Below, one piece after another: positions 23,576 to 32,216 of a stretch of DNA of 37,460 nucleotides (position 1 is the stretch's first letter; every line of letters starts with the position of its first letter). A program made the position numbers and the translations under genes. Location: the NCBI GenBank assembly GCA_012729755.1, contig JAAYCN010000112.1, forward strand, positions 1-37,460, given 5' to 3'. The DNA comes from Chloroflexota bacterium (GTDB lineage: Bacteria; Chloroflexota; Anaerolineae; Anaerolineales; Anaerolineaceae). Below the pieces are notes generated by a model. It ran no database searches. It was not told the DNA's origin and saw only the letters and a program-made list of their open reading frames with translations.

Positions 23576-24421
23576 TTACTTACGTGAGGCTTTTTTCTTT
23601 CTCGCGTTACTGACCAGAAAATCCATTATCGGATAGATTAACCCACCCATGTGAGTGGCTGCCCAATGAAGAAATTTGGCTTCACTACCCGGGATAACTT
23701 GGCTTTTCCTGACGAGCACACCGCTCAGTATTTCAGCGGCAACTTCGTCCGCGCTTATAGCCTTATCCGACCCAGCGATAACATGTGTCTCATAGGGTTT
23801 ATATTGCGCTTCCCAGGCTAATTGAGGAGTATCAGTATCTGGTGGATAAACAATAGTGACCTGAATTCCCTTGGGTTTCAGTTCGCACCTTAGCGCGTCG
23901 CTGAAACCACGCACCGCAAATTTGGACCCGCTGTAAGCTGTGTAGCCGAAAACGCCAATCACGCCAGCCATCGAAGAGATATTTACGATGGCGCCGCTGC
24001 CGCGGTCAAGTAATGCCGGCAGAAAATGTTTGACGATATTGACAGTTCCGTGATAGTTGAGGTCCATGGTCGTTTTAAAAACGTCCAAGGGAATTTCCTC
24101 GACATACCCAGGTCGCGACATGCCAGCGGAATTGAAAATAAAATTCGGAAGGCGCTCAAGGTCAAGATAAGGCGTTAGTTTCTCCGTAAGCGCCTCAAGA
24201 TCGGTCACATCCAGCGGCACAACTTCAATCGTCTGGGTGCGCAGGCTGCACAGCGGTTTTAATATTTCGGCTGCCTGATTAAGCTTGTTCTCGCCGCGCG
24301 CGATTAAGATGACGGAGCCACCACATTTGACGAATTGTTTCGCGATTGCCAGACCAATTCCACTGGAGCCACCAGTGATCAATGCAGTTTTATCGTTGAT
24401 GTCGAGATGTTTAGTGGCCAC
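23576..24421 (-). CDS. SDR oxidoreductase, 3-ketodihydrosphingosine reductase-like
   Basis: A 281-residue short-chain dehydrogenase. It has the NAD(P) motif TGGSSGIG (about 16-23), NSAGM in place of NNAG, catalytic Ser in NISSM and the YxxxK pair in YSGSK. The post-catalytic VYPPDTDTPQL and the hydrophobic C-terminus with a basic end resemble eukaryotic-type 3-ketosphinganine reductases (KDSR/Tsc10) more than typical FabG. No serine palmitoyltransferase gene is in the window, so a sphingolipid role is only a possibility. The GTG start at 24421 lies inside the end of the FmdB-type gene (11-bp overlap), implying coupling. Confidence 0.85.
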   Translation of the reverse strand: MATKHLDINDKTALITGGSSGIGLAIAKQFVKCGGSVILIARGENKLNQAAEILKPLCSLRTQTIEVVPLDVTDLEALTEKLTPYLDLERLPNFIFNSAGMSRPGYVEEIPLDVFKTTMDLNYHGTVNIVKHFLPALLDRGSGAIVNISSMAGVIGVFGYTAYSGSKFAVRGFSDALRCELKPKGIQVTIVYPPDTDTPQLAWEAQYKPYETHVIAGSDKAISADEVAAEILSGVLVRKSQVIPGSEAKFLHWAATHMGGLIYPIMDFLVSNARKKKASRK

Positions 24422-24635
24422 AGGAACCGCAATTCCCTGAGGTACAGCCCGAACACGACGAACCCGAATGGGTAAGCGATTGGCCCTCAGAAATAGCGTT
24501 GCAGACGGAAATCATCCGATTGGAAACCTGCTGACGGCATGCGGGACAGCTGATCGGGTCGTCGGCTTCAGCCATTTTACGTATGGCTTCAAAGGTGTGT
24601 TGACAGGAAGGACATTTATATTCATAGATAGGCAT
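24411..24635 (-). CDS. FmdB-family zinc ribbon protein
   Basis: A 74-residue protein beginning MPIYEYKCPSCQHTFE, the hallmark of the FmdB/CxxC_CxxC_SSSS putative regulatory family. CPSC (8-11) and CPAC (about 30-33) form one zinc ribbon. The Ser/Gly/Cys-rich tail (SGSSCSGCTSGNCGSCGH) adds cysteines. Function is unclear in the family. It overlaps the SDR gene downstream and follows the threonine dehydrogenase-like gene by 23 bp. Confidence 0.9.
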   Translation of the reverse strand: MPIYEYKCPSCQHTFEAIRKMAEADDPISCPACRQQVSNRMISVCNAISEGQSLTHSGSSCSGCTSGNCGSCGH

Positions 24636-24658
24636 AATTATGACCTTTGCGTGTAGCG

Positions 24659-25687
24659 TTAATCCCCTCTGGCGTGGTAGCGTGCCTTAATGGCAGGGAT
24701 AAGATATTCGTCAAAGGCTCGTTTCTGATCATATTCAGGATGCCAATCCCAATCATTTCGCGCTGCGGCATCGCTGATGTCATTTGGCCAGGTGTCAACG
24801 ATGCCTTGCCGCTTCACATCCGGAACAAAGTTGATTTCGGCTCCCGGAAAGGCCTTCAGGGTGATCTCACGGATTTCATTAGCGTCCGGATTGAAGCTGG
24901 TCACGTTGTAAACGTTCTGAGTTAGCCGTGAGCGGTCGGCTTCCTGGAGCATGATCAGCGACCTGATTGCGTCGGGCATGACCATAAAAGGCAGGGTTGC
25001 GTCTGGCCTGACAAAGCAGTTGTAGTTCTCACCTTTTGCCGCTGCGTGCAGCATTTCAGGCCCATAGTCGCTGGTACCACCGGTAGGGATGGTTTCGGCG
25101 CTGATTAACCCGGGGAATCGCAACGCGCGGAAATCTACTGACAAACTGCTGTTTGAATCAGCAGCCAGCTGACGATAGTAGTGGTTGTAATAGCGCCCCA
25201 GGTGCTCGCAATAGAGTTTGTTGCAGCCATACATCGTGGTTGGGTTGAGATATTCAGACTCGGCAAGTTTGCCCGAATTTTGTTTTGCCTGAAGGCTGGG
25301 CAGGCCATATACAGCGATGGAACTTGGATATATGAACTTGACGGATTGACCCTGCCAGTTTGACTGTTCAACAGCAAGCCTCAGCAGGTTGAGCGTGCCC
25401 TCAACGTTGATGCGGTGAGCGGTTTCAGGGTTGTATTCTGCTTTGGTTGAGAGTATGGAAGCAAGATGATAAATTGTGCGAATTTTGTGTTCAACTACCA
25501 GGCGTCCTAACAGAACCTGGTCCAGAATGTCGCCGACAATTGCCGTTAACACTTCGGACTTCAACGCCGGGTCAAGCGGATTGACGTCAAGGGCAACGAT
25601 CGGGTACCCTTTGTTTGAAAGGTAATGAATTAATCCGTGACCAATCTCCCCGTTTGCACCGGTAATTAATACAACTTCCTCTCGCAT
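24659..25687 (-). CDS. SDR-type L-threonine 3-dehydrogenase-like epimerase/dehydrogenase
   Basis: A 342-residue extended short-chain dehydrogenase. The NAD motif is TGANGEIGHGL (about 9-19), with YPSSIAVYG and the catalytic TMYGCNK. The block RFPGLISAETIPTGGTSDYGPEMLHAAAKG is characteristic of UDP-galactose-epimerase-like threonine dehydrogenases, which oxidise L-threonine to 2-amino-3-ketobutyrate. The partner lyase (kbl) is not in this window. GGAGAG precedes the ATG. Alternative: another NAD-dependent sugar epimerase, which fits the motif block less well. Confidence 0.87.
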   Translation of the reverse strand: MREEVVLITGANGEIGHGLIHYLSNKGYPIVALDVNPLDPALKSEVLTAIVGDILDQVLLGRLVVEHKIRTIYHLASILSTKAEYNPETAHRINVEGTLNLLRLAVEQSNWQGQSVKFIYPSSIAVYGLPSLQAKQNSGKLAESEYLNPTTMYGCNKLYCEHLGRYYNHYYRQLAADSNSSLSVDFRALRFPGLISAETIPTGGTSDYGPEMLHAAAKGENYNCFVRPDATLPFMVMPDAIRSLIMLQEADRSRLTQNVYNVTSFNPDANEIREITLKAFPGAEINFVPDVKRQGIVDTWPNDISDAAARNDWDWHPEYDQKRAFDEYLIPAIKARYHARGD

Positions 25688-25703
25688 TTCTCTCCTTTTT
25701 TAA

Positions 25704-26402
25704 CTAAATTGGGAAGTGAATATTGACCTGTCGGATGCCCTTGGTCCTGGTATTGGCAATACGTACTACCAAGACCGTCATGTCATCGCGTGGTCGTCCT
25801 GTGTCTTGGCTGATAGCGCTGGTGAGGATGAAATCAGCCAGTCCCTGGACGGAAGGTTCCTGTTCGTCAAGCATGGATTCGAGCAGCATGGGCAGGTCAA
25901 TCGGCTGATTTGTCTGTTGCCCAGCGCTGTAGATACCGTCTGAGAAAAGCACAAAAGTGCTTTCACGGTCGATGGCGAACTGATATACGGAGGGTGTACC
26001 TGATTCGTTACCCTCCAGGTCAGCTTCCAATCGCAAAAAATCCACGATGCCGTCCCGAATAAAAAGAATCGGGATGGTGTGATTCTTGGTGATCACGATT
26101 GTGCTTGATTCAAGGTCGCATGAAATAATGCTCAAGTTGACCTCGGCGCGGTTTTGGTGCTCACTTTTTATCCCCGAAAGTACCGCGCGGGCAGAAGCGC
26201 CGTCATGAATGCCTTCACTGATCAGCGTCATGGTGCGGTGTACAGCTTTCATCGTAACCATCTTTGAGCGGCGGCCTGAGATCTTACCTTCGGCCATGAC
26301 GAAAGAAATGCCGCCATTGGGGCGTTCGATCACTTCAATCTTGTCACCCTGTTCAGGGGAAGAGTAACGGTCTACCTTTGCGATTGCTGCTTGAATTTCC
26401 AT
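25704..26402 (-). CDS. SpoIIE/PP2C-type serine phosphatase
   Basis: A 232-residue stand-alone PP2C-like phosphatase domain without sensor or membrane segments. Conserved pieces include LFSDGIYSAG and the C-terminal metal motif RDDMTVLVV. The first metal motif, usually containing Asp-Gly, reads FVMAEGKISGRRSK, so the usual Asp is Glu. In bacteria such proteins dephosphorylate anti-sigma-factor antagonists or other Ser/Thr-phosphorylated regulators. No kinase or antagonist gene is adjacent. It diverges from the nuclease lipoprotein gene with 60 bp between. Activity is uncertain because of the Glu substitution. Confidence 0.85.
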   Translation of the reverse strand: MEIQAAIAKVDRYSSPEQGDKIEVIERPNGGISFVMAEGKISGRRSKMVTMKAVHRTMTLISEGIHDGASARAVLSGIKSEHQNRAEVNLSIISCDLESSTIVITKNHTIPILFIRDGIVDFLRLEADLEGNESGTPSVYQFAIDRESTFVLFSDGIYSAGQQTNQPIDLPMLLESMLDEQEPSVQGLADFILTSAISQDTGRPRDDMTVLVVRIANTRTKGIRQVNIHFPI

Positions 26403-26462
26403 TGCTCCATTTTATCGCATCTTTCGCCAAAAAGTCATTTTCGAATGAAGTAAAATCAAAAT

Positions 26463-28385
26463 GTGAGAAAGAATCAATTTTCTGTATTGGGATTTATTGC
26501 GCTAATCGCCGTTTTTATTCTGGGCTCTTGCCAGTTTACCCCGACTTTTCAGCCCAAAACGTCGGTTCCCGATTTTCCCATTGCTCCGGGTCTGGCAACG
26601 ATAGCCGTCTCTTCGGCAACATATGAACCTGGCGCTGTGACACGTATTAGTGAGATTCAGGGCGCGCAGCACCGCTCGCCGATGGATGGTCTTGAGATTC
26701 AGAATGTGAGCGGCATTGTAACCGCACTGACCGGCAGCGGTTTTTATCTTCAGGATCCGAATCCAGATGAAGACCCAGCCACCTCTGAGGGAATTCTGGT
26801 GGTTTATGGCATTTTCGGCAAAGTGAGCGTTGGTGATTCCCTGGTAATTAAGAGCGGTAAGGTCCGGGAATTCAACCCGAAAGGGATTGGTGAGAATTCA
26901 CTTACGATCACGCAGATTGTGACAAAGGACATCGAAATTATCTCAGGCAATAATCCTTTGCCCGAACCGGTTGTTTTGGGCCGAACCGGGAGGGCTATCC
27001 CCAATCGGATGATTGAAAATGACGCCAAAGGCTTCATGAGCCGCGACAATGTTTTTGACCCGGACGAGGATGGGATTGATTTTTATGAAAGCCTCGAGAG
27101 CATGCGTGTTCAGATTAATGACGCGATTGGCATCAATACCGTCTCAGTTCACCGCGAGGTTGCTGTTGCCGCTGATCGTGGCGTTGATGCTGGCGATTTC
27201 GCGAAGTCTGGGGTGATCCTGCTGCGGGAAGATGACCAAAACCCTGAACGTTTAATCCTCGACGACCAGTTTATCAATATGCCCAAGGTGAGGTTAGGCG
27301 CAAAGTTCGTTCGGCCGATTATTGGAATCGTTACTTACGATTACGGATACTTCCGCGTTTCACCGACACAAAAAATTGTCTTCGACCAGGCGCCTAAAGC
27401 TGATCCTGTGGTCAAAGCATTAATTGATCCGGCAAAGTTAAGCGTGCTCACCTACAATGTTGAGAATCTTGACGCGCTGTCCAATCCATCACGAGTAAAA
27501 CGGCTTGGCGAGCAAATCGTCAAAAACCTGGGTGCCCCTGACATGATTGGCTTCCAGGAAATTCAGGATAACGATGGCATTGGCTTTTCGAATCAGACTT
27601 CGGCTGACCAGACCATTGAAAGCATTATTGACGCGATCCAGTCATTCGGAGGACCAAAATATCGCTATCTCAATATTGACCCGGTTTTGAACGCTGATGG
27701 CGGTCAGGATGGCGGGAATATTCGTGTAGTTATACTTTATCGAACGGATCGGGGATTAAGTCTGCCGTTTTTCAAGCCGGGCAATGCCACACAGGCGGTC
27801 GAAGTGATTAATCGAGGCGACAAGCCGACACTGACGCTTAACCCAGGGCGAATTGAACCTGACGCCTACGCCTTTCAGGATGGGCGTAAACCGCTCGCGG
27901 CTTTGTTCAGGTTCAATGGACAGGACCTTTTCGTAGTGGTGAACCATTTTAAATCCAAGGGTGGCGATGGCCCACTGTATGGCGATGAACAGCCGCCGCG
28001 ACTGGTGACAGAAGGACAGAGGGTGCTGCAGGCAGAGGCGGTCAATCGGTTTGTTTCAAAGATCACCGACATTGACCCTGACGCGAATATTATTGTGATG
28101 GGTGATCTCAACGACTTCCCGTGGTCTAAAGCACTGAAATCGCTTGAGGCCAATCAGCTGGCTAATATTTATTCTCATATCCCGGAAGACGATCATTACA
28201 CCTACATCCACGAGGGAAACGGTCAGGTGTTGGACTACATTCTGATGAGCCATCAATTGGAAAAAATGTTTGAGAGCGGCTTTCCAGTTCATCTGAATAC
28301 TGCCTTGTTGCCTGACGAAAAGTTGAGCGACCACGACCCGGTTCTGGCGATTTTCGATTTTCAAGAGTACAGTAGCCATTTTTAA
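26463..28385 (+). CDS. Secreted lipoprotein nuclease (OB-fold plus EEP domain)
   Basis: A 640-residue predicted lipoprotein. The signal (about 1-23) ends in lipobox LGSC. The N-terminal half has an OB-like domain (ISEIQGAQHRSPM...VSGIVTALTGSGFYLQDP), as in ExeM/NucH-type extracellular nucleases. The C-terminal third is an endonuclease/exonuclease/phosphatase fold with LTYNVENL, FQEIQDNDG, VVNHFKSKGG, VMGDLNDFPWS and SDHDPVLAIF, giving the metal Glu and catalytic His/Asp residues. Likely degrades extracellular DNA for nutrients or phosphate. The start is GTG at 26463 with no Shine-Dalgarno; a TAAAAT lies six bases upstream. Confidence 0.9.
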   Translation: MRKNQFSVLGFIALIAVFILGSCQFTPTFQPKTSVPDFPIAPGLATIAVSSATYEPGAVTRISEIQGAQHRSPMDGLEIQNVSGIVTALTGSGFYLQDPNPDEDPATSEGILVVYGIFGKVSVGDSLVIKSGKVREFNPKGIGENSLTITQIVTKDIEIISGNNPLPEPVVLGRTGRAIPNRMIENDAKGFMSRDNVFDPDEDGIDFYESLESMRVQINDAIGINTVSVHREVAVAADRGVDAGDFAKSGVILLREDDQNPERLILDDQFINMPKVRLGAKFVRPIIGIVTYDYGYFRVSPTQKIVFDQAPKADPVVKALIDPAKLSVLTYNVENLDALSNPSRVKRLGEQIVKNLGAPDMIGFQEIQDNDGIGFSNQTSADQTIESIIDAIQSFGGPKYRYLNIDPVLNADGGQDGGNIRVVILYRTDRGLSLPFFKPGNATQAVEVINRGDKPTLTLNPGRIEPDAYAFQDGRKPLAALFRFNGQDLFVVVNHFKSKGGDGPLYGDEQPPRLVTEGQRVLQAEAVNRFVSKITDIDPDANIIVMGDLNDFPWSKALKSLEANQLANIYSHIPEDDHYTYIHEGNGQVLDYILMSHQLEKMFESGFPVHLNTALLPDEKLSDHDPVLAIFDFQEYSSHF

Positions 28386-28468
28386 TAACCTGCTCCATAT
28401 TTTTTCGCCTAATTGTCACACATTCTCTTTTGGATTTATGTAAGATTTAAGATAAAATCAGTAACAGT

Positions 28469-28530
28469 TTGACATAAAAATATAAATGTGTATTTTATAT
28501 AGCGTTCTGACTGTTTTACCGGGTTATAAT
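28469..28530 (+). promoter_or_regulatory. Promoter region of the sugar ABC transporter operon
   Basis: Consensus TTGACA at 28469-28474 with TATTTT 16 bp downstream (28491-28496), and a second perfect TATAAT at 28525-28530 lacking a good -35. The 195-bp upstream region is A+T-rich, as expected of a regulated promoter. Which -10 is used is unresolved, and no clear operator palindrome is seen. Confidence 0.5.
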
Positions 28531-28580
28531 TAGACAAAATGTCAGACAGGAATTCTTAATATTCATCACTGGAGGCCTCA

Positions 28581-29744
28581 TTGTTAGAAGCAACCACAGC
28601 GGAAAAAGATGTTAAGAGAAAAGGGCTGCACTATCTTAACATTCGTGAACAGTTGACAGGCTATTTATTCATCCTTCCAGCATTTTTAATCATCTTCATC
28701 TTCGGTCTCTTTCCAATCGCCTACTCGATCTATATGAGTCTCTTTGATTGGGGCATCGTCAAGGGCAAGTTCGTCGCTGACAAGAACTACATCATGATTT
28801 TTGGTTCCTGGAAGAACCTTTTGATAATTCTGGTTGGCGTTGGTTTGCTGATCGCCGCGGAATGGGTCTGGAAAAAGGCTTTTCGGAGTAATAAAAACGG
28901 TGAGATGATCGCAAAACTGCTTGGCGCCGTTGTCTTGCTCGCTGGCGGTGGGCTGTTTGTGACCGGTTGGATGCAAATGGCGGAATCTGGTAATGCCCAG
29001 TTTCTGAATTCTCTGATTGTGACGCTTTATTACGCTCTCGGCACAGTTCCGGCTGAAATCATTCTAGGCATGGTTTTAGCTTACATTCTTTACCAGGAAA
29101 TTGTCGGTAAAGAAATATTCAGAATGCTTTACTTTTTGCCGTATGTAACGCCGTCGGTGACTACCGCGGTAGTTTTTCAGATTATTTTCTCTTCGCGCGA
29201 TACTTCGCTTGCGAATCGTCTGATTGGATGGTTCGGGGCTGACCCGCTGAAGTGGCGATTTGAACCCAAGCCCTTTCTGAACCTGTTGGGGATTAATCTG
29301 AAAGGTTTTTTGGCCGGACCGAGCCTGGCGCTCATTTCAATCATGCTATACGGCATATGGTCGTTTGTGGGGTATAACACGGTCATTTTTCTGGCTGGGC
29401 TGGGAAATATTCCCAAAGAAACCTACGAAGCAGCTGAGATCGATGGTGCAAGCAAGTGGGATATGTTCAAAAATATCACCATGCCGTTGCTCTCCCCAGT
29501 CACTTTTTATCTGACGCTGATTGCCTTTATCGGTACGTTTAAAGCTTTCAATCATATTTATGTCATGCGAACACCCAGCGCGGGTGTTTCTGTGGTGACC
29601 GCGAGCCTGATGATTTTTGACCGCTTTTACAAAGCGAACCAATATGGGGTGGCAACTGCTCAGGCGATTGTGCTTTTCTTGATTATCCTCGGGTTGACTT
29701 TTGCCCAAAACAAATTAATGTCTGATAAGGTGTTCTATGGTTAA
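28581..29744 (+). CDS. Carbohydrate ABC transporter permease (MalF/UgpA type) with two-helix insertion
   Basis: A 387-residue inner-membrane permease. A first helix (about 28-50, ending YSIYMSLFDWG) is followed by the standard permease core from about 140. The EAA loop is at about 283-303 (EAAEIDGASKWDMFKNITMPL), which docks the ATPase. Between helix 1 and the core (about 76-135) are two extra hydrophobic segments (79-95 and 111-129) separated by a basic loop. They make it some 60-90 residues longer than ordinary UgpA-like permeases. The TTG start has GGAGG at 28571-28575. It overlaps the second permease by 8 bp. No ATPase gene is in the cluster. Confidence 0.93.
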   Translation: MLEATTAEKDVKRKGLHYLNIREQLTGYLFILPAFLIIFIFGLFPIAYSIYMSLFDWGIVKGKFVADKNYIMIFGSWKNLLIILVGVGLLIAAEWVWKKAFRSNKNGEMIAKLLGAVVLLAGGGLFVTGWMQMAESGNAQFLNSLIVTLYYALGTVPAEIILGMVLAYILYQEIVGKEIFRMLYFLPYVTPSVTTAVVFQIIFSSRDTSLANRLIGWFGADPLKWRFEPKPFLNLLGINLKGFLAGPSLALISIMLYGIWSFVGYNTVIFLAGLGNIPKETYEAAEIDGASKWDMFKNITMPLLSPVTFYLTLIAFIGTFKAFNHIYVMRTPSAGVSVVTASLMIFDRFYKANQYGVATAQAIVLFLIILGLTFAQNKLMSDKVFYG

Positions 29745-30627
29745 TACAGCTTTAGATATTGCATCCGCAGCTAAAAGGAAAAACAACCGCGTTGGATATT
29801 ACCTCGGCAAAGCCATCCTTTATCTTATTCTGATTCTCGGCGCGGTTATTTTTATCTTCCCATTTTTCTGGATGATTTCGACCTCGCTGATGACGTTGGG
29901 TGAGACGATCACGCGGGTGATGCTTCCCAAGGTTCCTCAATGGCAGAACTACATTACTGCGTGGAATGAAGCAAAATTCTCAAAATATTTCCTGAACAGC
30001 ACATTAATCGCATTAGGCACTATCGCTGGTTTATTGTTTACCTCGATTCTGGCGGGATACGCATTTGGGAGAATTGAATTCAAAGGGAAAAATATCTTCT
30101 TTGCGCTCTTTCTGGCGACGATGATGATTCCTGAATCTGTTACTTTAATTCCAAACTTCCTGATGATCCAAAGCAAGATTATCCCTTTGCCCGGCGGTTC
30201 ATGGATGAACACTTATTGGGCTTTAACAGTACCTTTTATGGCGAATGCTTTCAGCGTTTTTCTGCTAAAGCAATTCTTTGCCCAGGTGCCTAAGGAGCTG
30301 TGGGATGCAGCGCGAATCGATGGGGCTGATCACTTGCGGTTCCTTGTTCAAGTCGTGTTGCCAATCAGTAAAGCTCCGATCATGACCGTCTTGCTGTTTG
30401 CTTTCACAGGCGCGTGGAATGCCTTCCAGTGGCCGTTATTAGTGACAACCAAAGAGGTCTGGCGGCCGATGATGATCGGGCTTTGGAACTTCACCAGCGA
30501 AGCTGGCCCTGAGACACACCTGCTGATGGCGGGCGCGGTTATTACGCTGGTCCCGATTCTTGTTGTCTATTTCATTACCCAGAAACAGTTCACACAGGGT
30601 ATTGCGACAACTGGCTTAAAGGGTTAA
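29737..30627 (+). CDS. Carbohydrate ABC transporter permease (MalG/UgpE type)
   Basis: A 296-residue inner-membrane permease with six helices. It has the MalG-type start (LGAVIFIFPFFWMISTSLM) and the EAA loop WDAARIDGADHLRFLVQVVLPISKAP for ATPase docking. It forms the heterodimeric channel with the upstream MalF-type protein, whose gene it overlaps by 8 bp. Substrate is set mainly by the binding protein downstream. Confidence 0.95.
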   Translation: MVNTALDIASAAKRKNNRVGYYLGKAILYLILILGAVIFIFPFFWMISTSLMTLGETITRVMLPKVPQWQNYITAWNEAKFSKYFLNSTLIALGTIAGLLFTSILAGYAFGRIEFKGKNIFFALFLATMMIPESVTLIPNFLMIQSKIIPLPGGSWMNTYWALTVPFMANAFSVFLLKQFFAQVPKELWDAARIDGADHLRFLVQVVLPISKAPIMTVLLFAFTGAWNAFQWPLLVTTKEVWRPMMIGLWNFTSEAGPETHLLMAGAVITLVPILVVYFITQKQFTQGIATTGLKG

Positions 30628-30703
30628 GATTAATTATGGATACTACGGAAACTCAACCCTTCCGAGGTCAACTATTCAACTGTTCAAAATGGAGGTTTTG
30701 ACA

Positions 30704-32146
30704 ATGAAGAAATTCGTTCCGATTTTTGCAATCATCCTGATTGCGGCCATGGTTCTTGGCGCCTGCGCGACCCCAGCTCCGGCACCTACCGAAGCCCCGA
30801 CGGAAGCGCCTGCTCCTACTGAGGCTCCAGCCGAAGAACCCAAACCCACTGAGGCCCCTGCTGAAGAGCCTGCCTCTGTATGGGCGGATGTGACCCCTGC
30901 CAAGAATATTGTTTTCTGGCACCAGCATACCAAAGCGCGTGAAGAAGCGTTGAAAGCTATTGTTGATGAGTTCAACGCAACCAACGAGTGGGGCATCACT
31001 GTCGAGCCTGTCCTCGCTGGCAGCTACTCTGAAATTTTCAACAAGGTCAACGCCATGCTCAATACTCCTGAGATGCCCGATGTGTTTGTCGGCTATCAGA
31101 ATCAGGTTGCTACATATCAGCTGGCCGACGCTGTGTTCGACATGAACACCGTCATTGACGATCCCCAGTATGGTTTGAGCGCTGATGATCAGGCTGACTT
31201 TATTCCAGCCTTCTTCAAGCAGGACGTCTTCCCGCTGTATGACAACCAGCGCCTTGCTTTGGCCCCCAATCGTTCCATGGAAGTTATGTATTACAACATG
31301 GACTGGCTGAAGGAACTCGGTTACGATGCTCCTCCAGCGACCCCAGAGGAATTCAGAGAAATGGCCTGCAAGGCTGCTGAGACCCCATTCTCAGGTAAGA
31401 AAGGCGATGCCAAGAGCGTTGGCTATGAGCTGTCAATCGACACCTCCCGCCTCGCTTCCTGGACGTTTGCTTTTGGCGGCGACATCTATGATTCCGCGAC
31501 CAATCAATACACCCTCAACAGCCCCGCGGCTGTTGAAGCAATGACCTTCATTCAGGGCCTGTTCAAAGATGGCTGTGCCAGCCTGGTGACTGAAGCCTAT
31601 GGCGACCAGACCGACTTCGGTAATGGCAGTCTGCTCTTCGCGGTTGGCTCCAGCTCCGGTTTGACCTTCTACGAATCAGTCGTCAAGGAAGGCGCTGGCT
31701 TTGAGTGGTCTGTTGCTCCACTGCCTCATACCGGCGAACCTGCCCAGAACATTTACGGTGCCAGCGTTTCAATCGCCAAGACCACACCCGAACGTGAATT
31801 GGCCGCATGGCTGTTCATCAAGTACTACACCAGCCCCGATGTCCAGGCCAAATGGGCCGAGGCTTCACAGTACTTCCCGGTGCGCACCTCGGTTGCCGAG
31901 AAGATGGCTGGCTTCTTTGATGCCCATCCTTCATATAAGACCGCCTGGGAACTCCTGAAATATGGCAAGTTTGAACCCGGTGTGCCAGGCTACGACTTTG
32001 TTCGCGGCAATGGCGTTGATGGCGTCAATGAAATCATGGCTAAGATTGTGGATGATCCCACCGTCGACGTCAAGGCTGAACTTGACGGCCTGAATGAGCG
32101 CGCCAATCAGATTTTGGCCGATCAGCTCGCCACCATCAAGAAATAA
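30704..32146 (+). CDS. Extracellular sugar-binding lipoprotein of ABC transporter
   Basis: A 480-residue family 1 solute-binding protein. Signal MKKFVPIFAIILIAAMVLGAC ends in a lipobox, anchoring it outside the membrane. Residues about 23-56 form a low-complexity Pro/Ala/Glu/Thr tether (PTEAP and AEEP units). The mature domain begins with NIVFWHQHTKAREEAL and contains the family block AAWLFIKYYTSPDVQAKWAE. ATG 30704 is chosen because GGAGG (30691-30695) lies 8 bases upstream. Codon use is noticeably more C-ending than in neighbours, consistent with high expression. The bound sugar cannot be inferred; an oligosaccharide is likely. Confidence 0.95.
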   Translation: MKKFVPIFAIILIAAMVLGACATPAPAPTEAPTEAPAPTEAPAEEPKPTEAPAEEPASVWADVTPAKNIVFWHQHTKAREEALKAIVDEFNATNEWGITVEPVLAGSYSEIFNKVNAMLNTPEMPDVFVGYQNQVATYQLADAVFDMNTVIDDPQYGLSADDQADFIPAFFKQDVFPLYDNQRLALAPNRSMEVMYYNMDWLKELGYDAPPATPEEFREMACKAAETPFSGKKGDAKSVGYELSIDTSRLASWTFAFGGDIYDSATNQYTLNSPAAVEAMTFIQGLFKDGCASLVTEAYGDQTDFGNGSLLFAVGSSSGLTFYESVVKEGAGFEWSVAPLPHTGEPAQNIYGASVSIAKTTPERELAAWLFIKYYTSPDVQAKWAEASQYFPVRTSVAEKMAGFFDAHPSYKTAWELLKYGKFEPGVPGYDFVRGNGVDGVNEIMAKIVDDPTVDVKAELDGLNERANQILADQLATIKK

Positions 32147-32161
32147 GATATTTCTAACGAA

Positions 32162-32197
32162 AATCACCCCGTACACATGTGCGGGGTGATTTGTTTA
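32162..32197 (+). terminator. Terminator of the sugar ABC transporter operon
   Basis: Perfect 10-bp stem AATCACCCCG (32162-32171) / CGGGGTGATT (32182-32191) with a partly self-complementary loop, then TTGTTT. It lies 15 bp after the binding-protein stop. Confidence 0.9.
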
Positions 32198-32207
32198 ATG
32201 CTATACT
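32179..32207 (+). promoter_or_regulatory. Putative tmRNA promoter overlapping the upstream terminator
   Basis: TATACT (32202-32207) lies 10 bp before the mature tmRNA 5' end. A -35-like GTGCGG (32179-32184) sits 17 bp upstream. It resembles the TTGCGG of the tRNA-Pro promoter and lies within the terminator loop and 3' stem. Confidence 0.5.
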
Positions 32208-32216
32208 ATGTGAACC

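Noticed and set aside
30668-30999. Minus-strand Gly/Ser/Ala-rich frames
   Set aside because: Antisense of the low-complexity Pro/Ala/Glu/Thr linker of the binding protein; composition is an artefact of that repeat.
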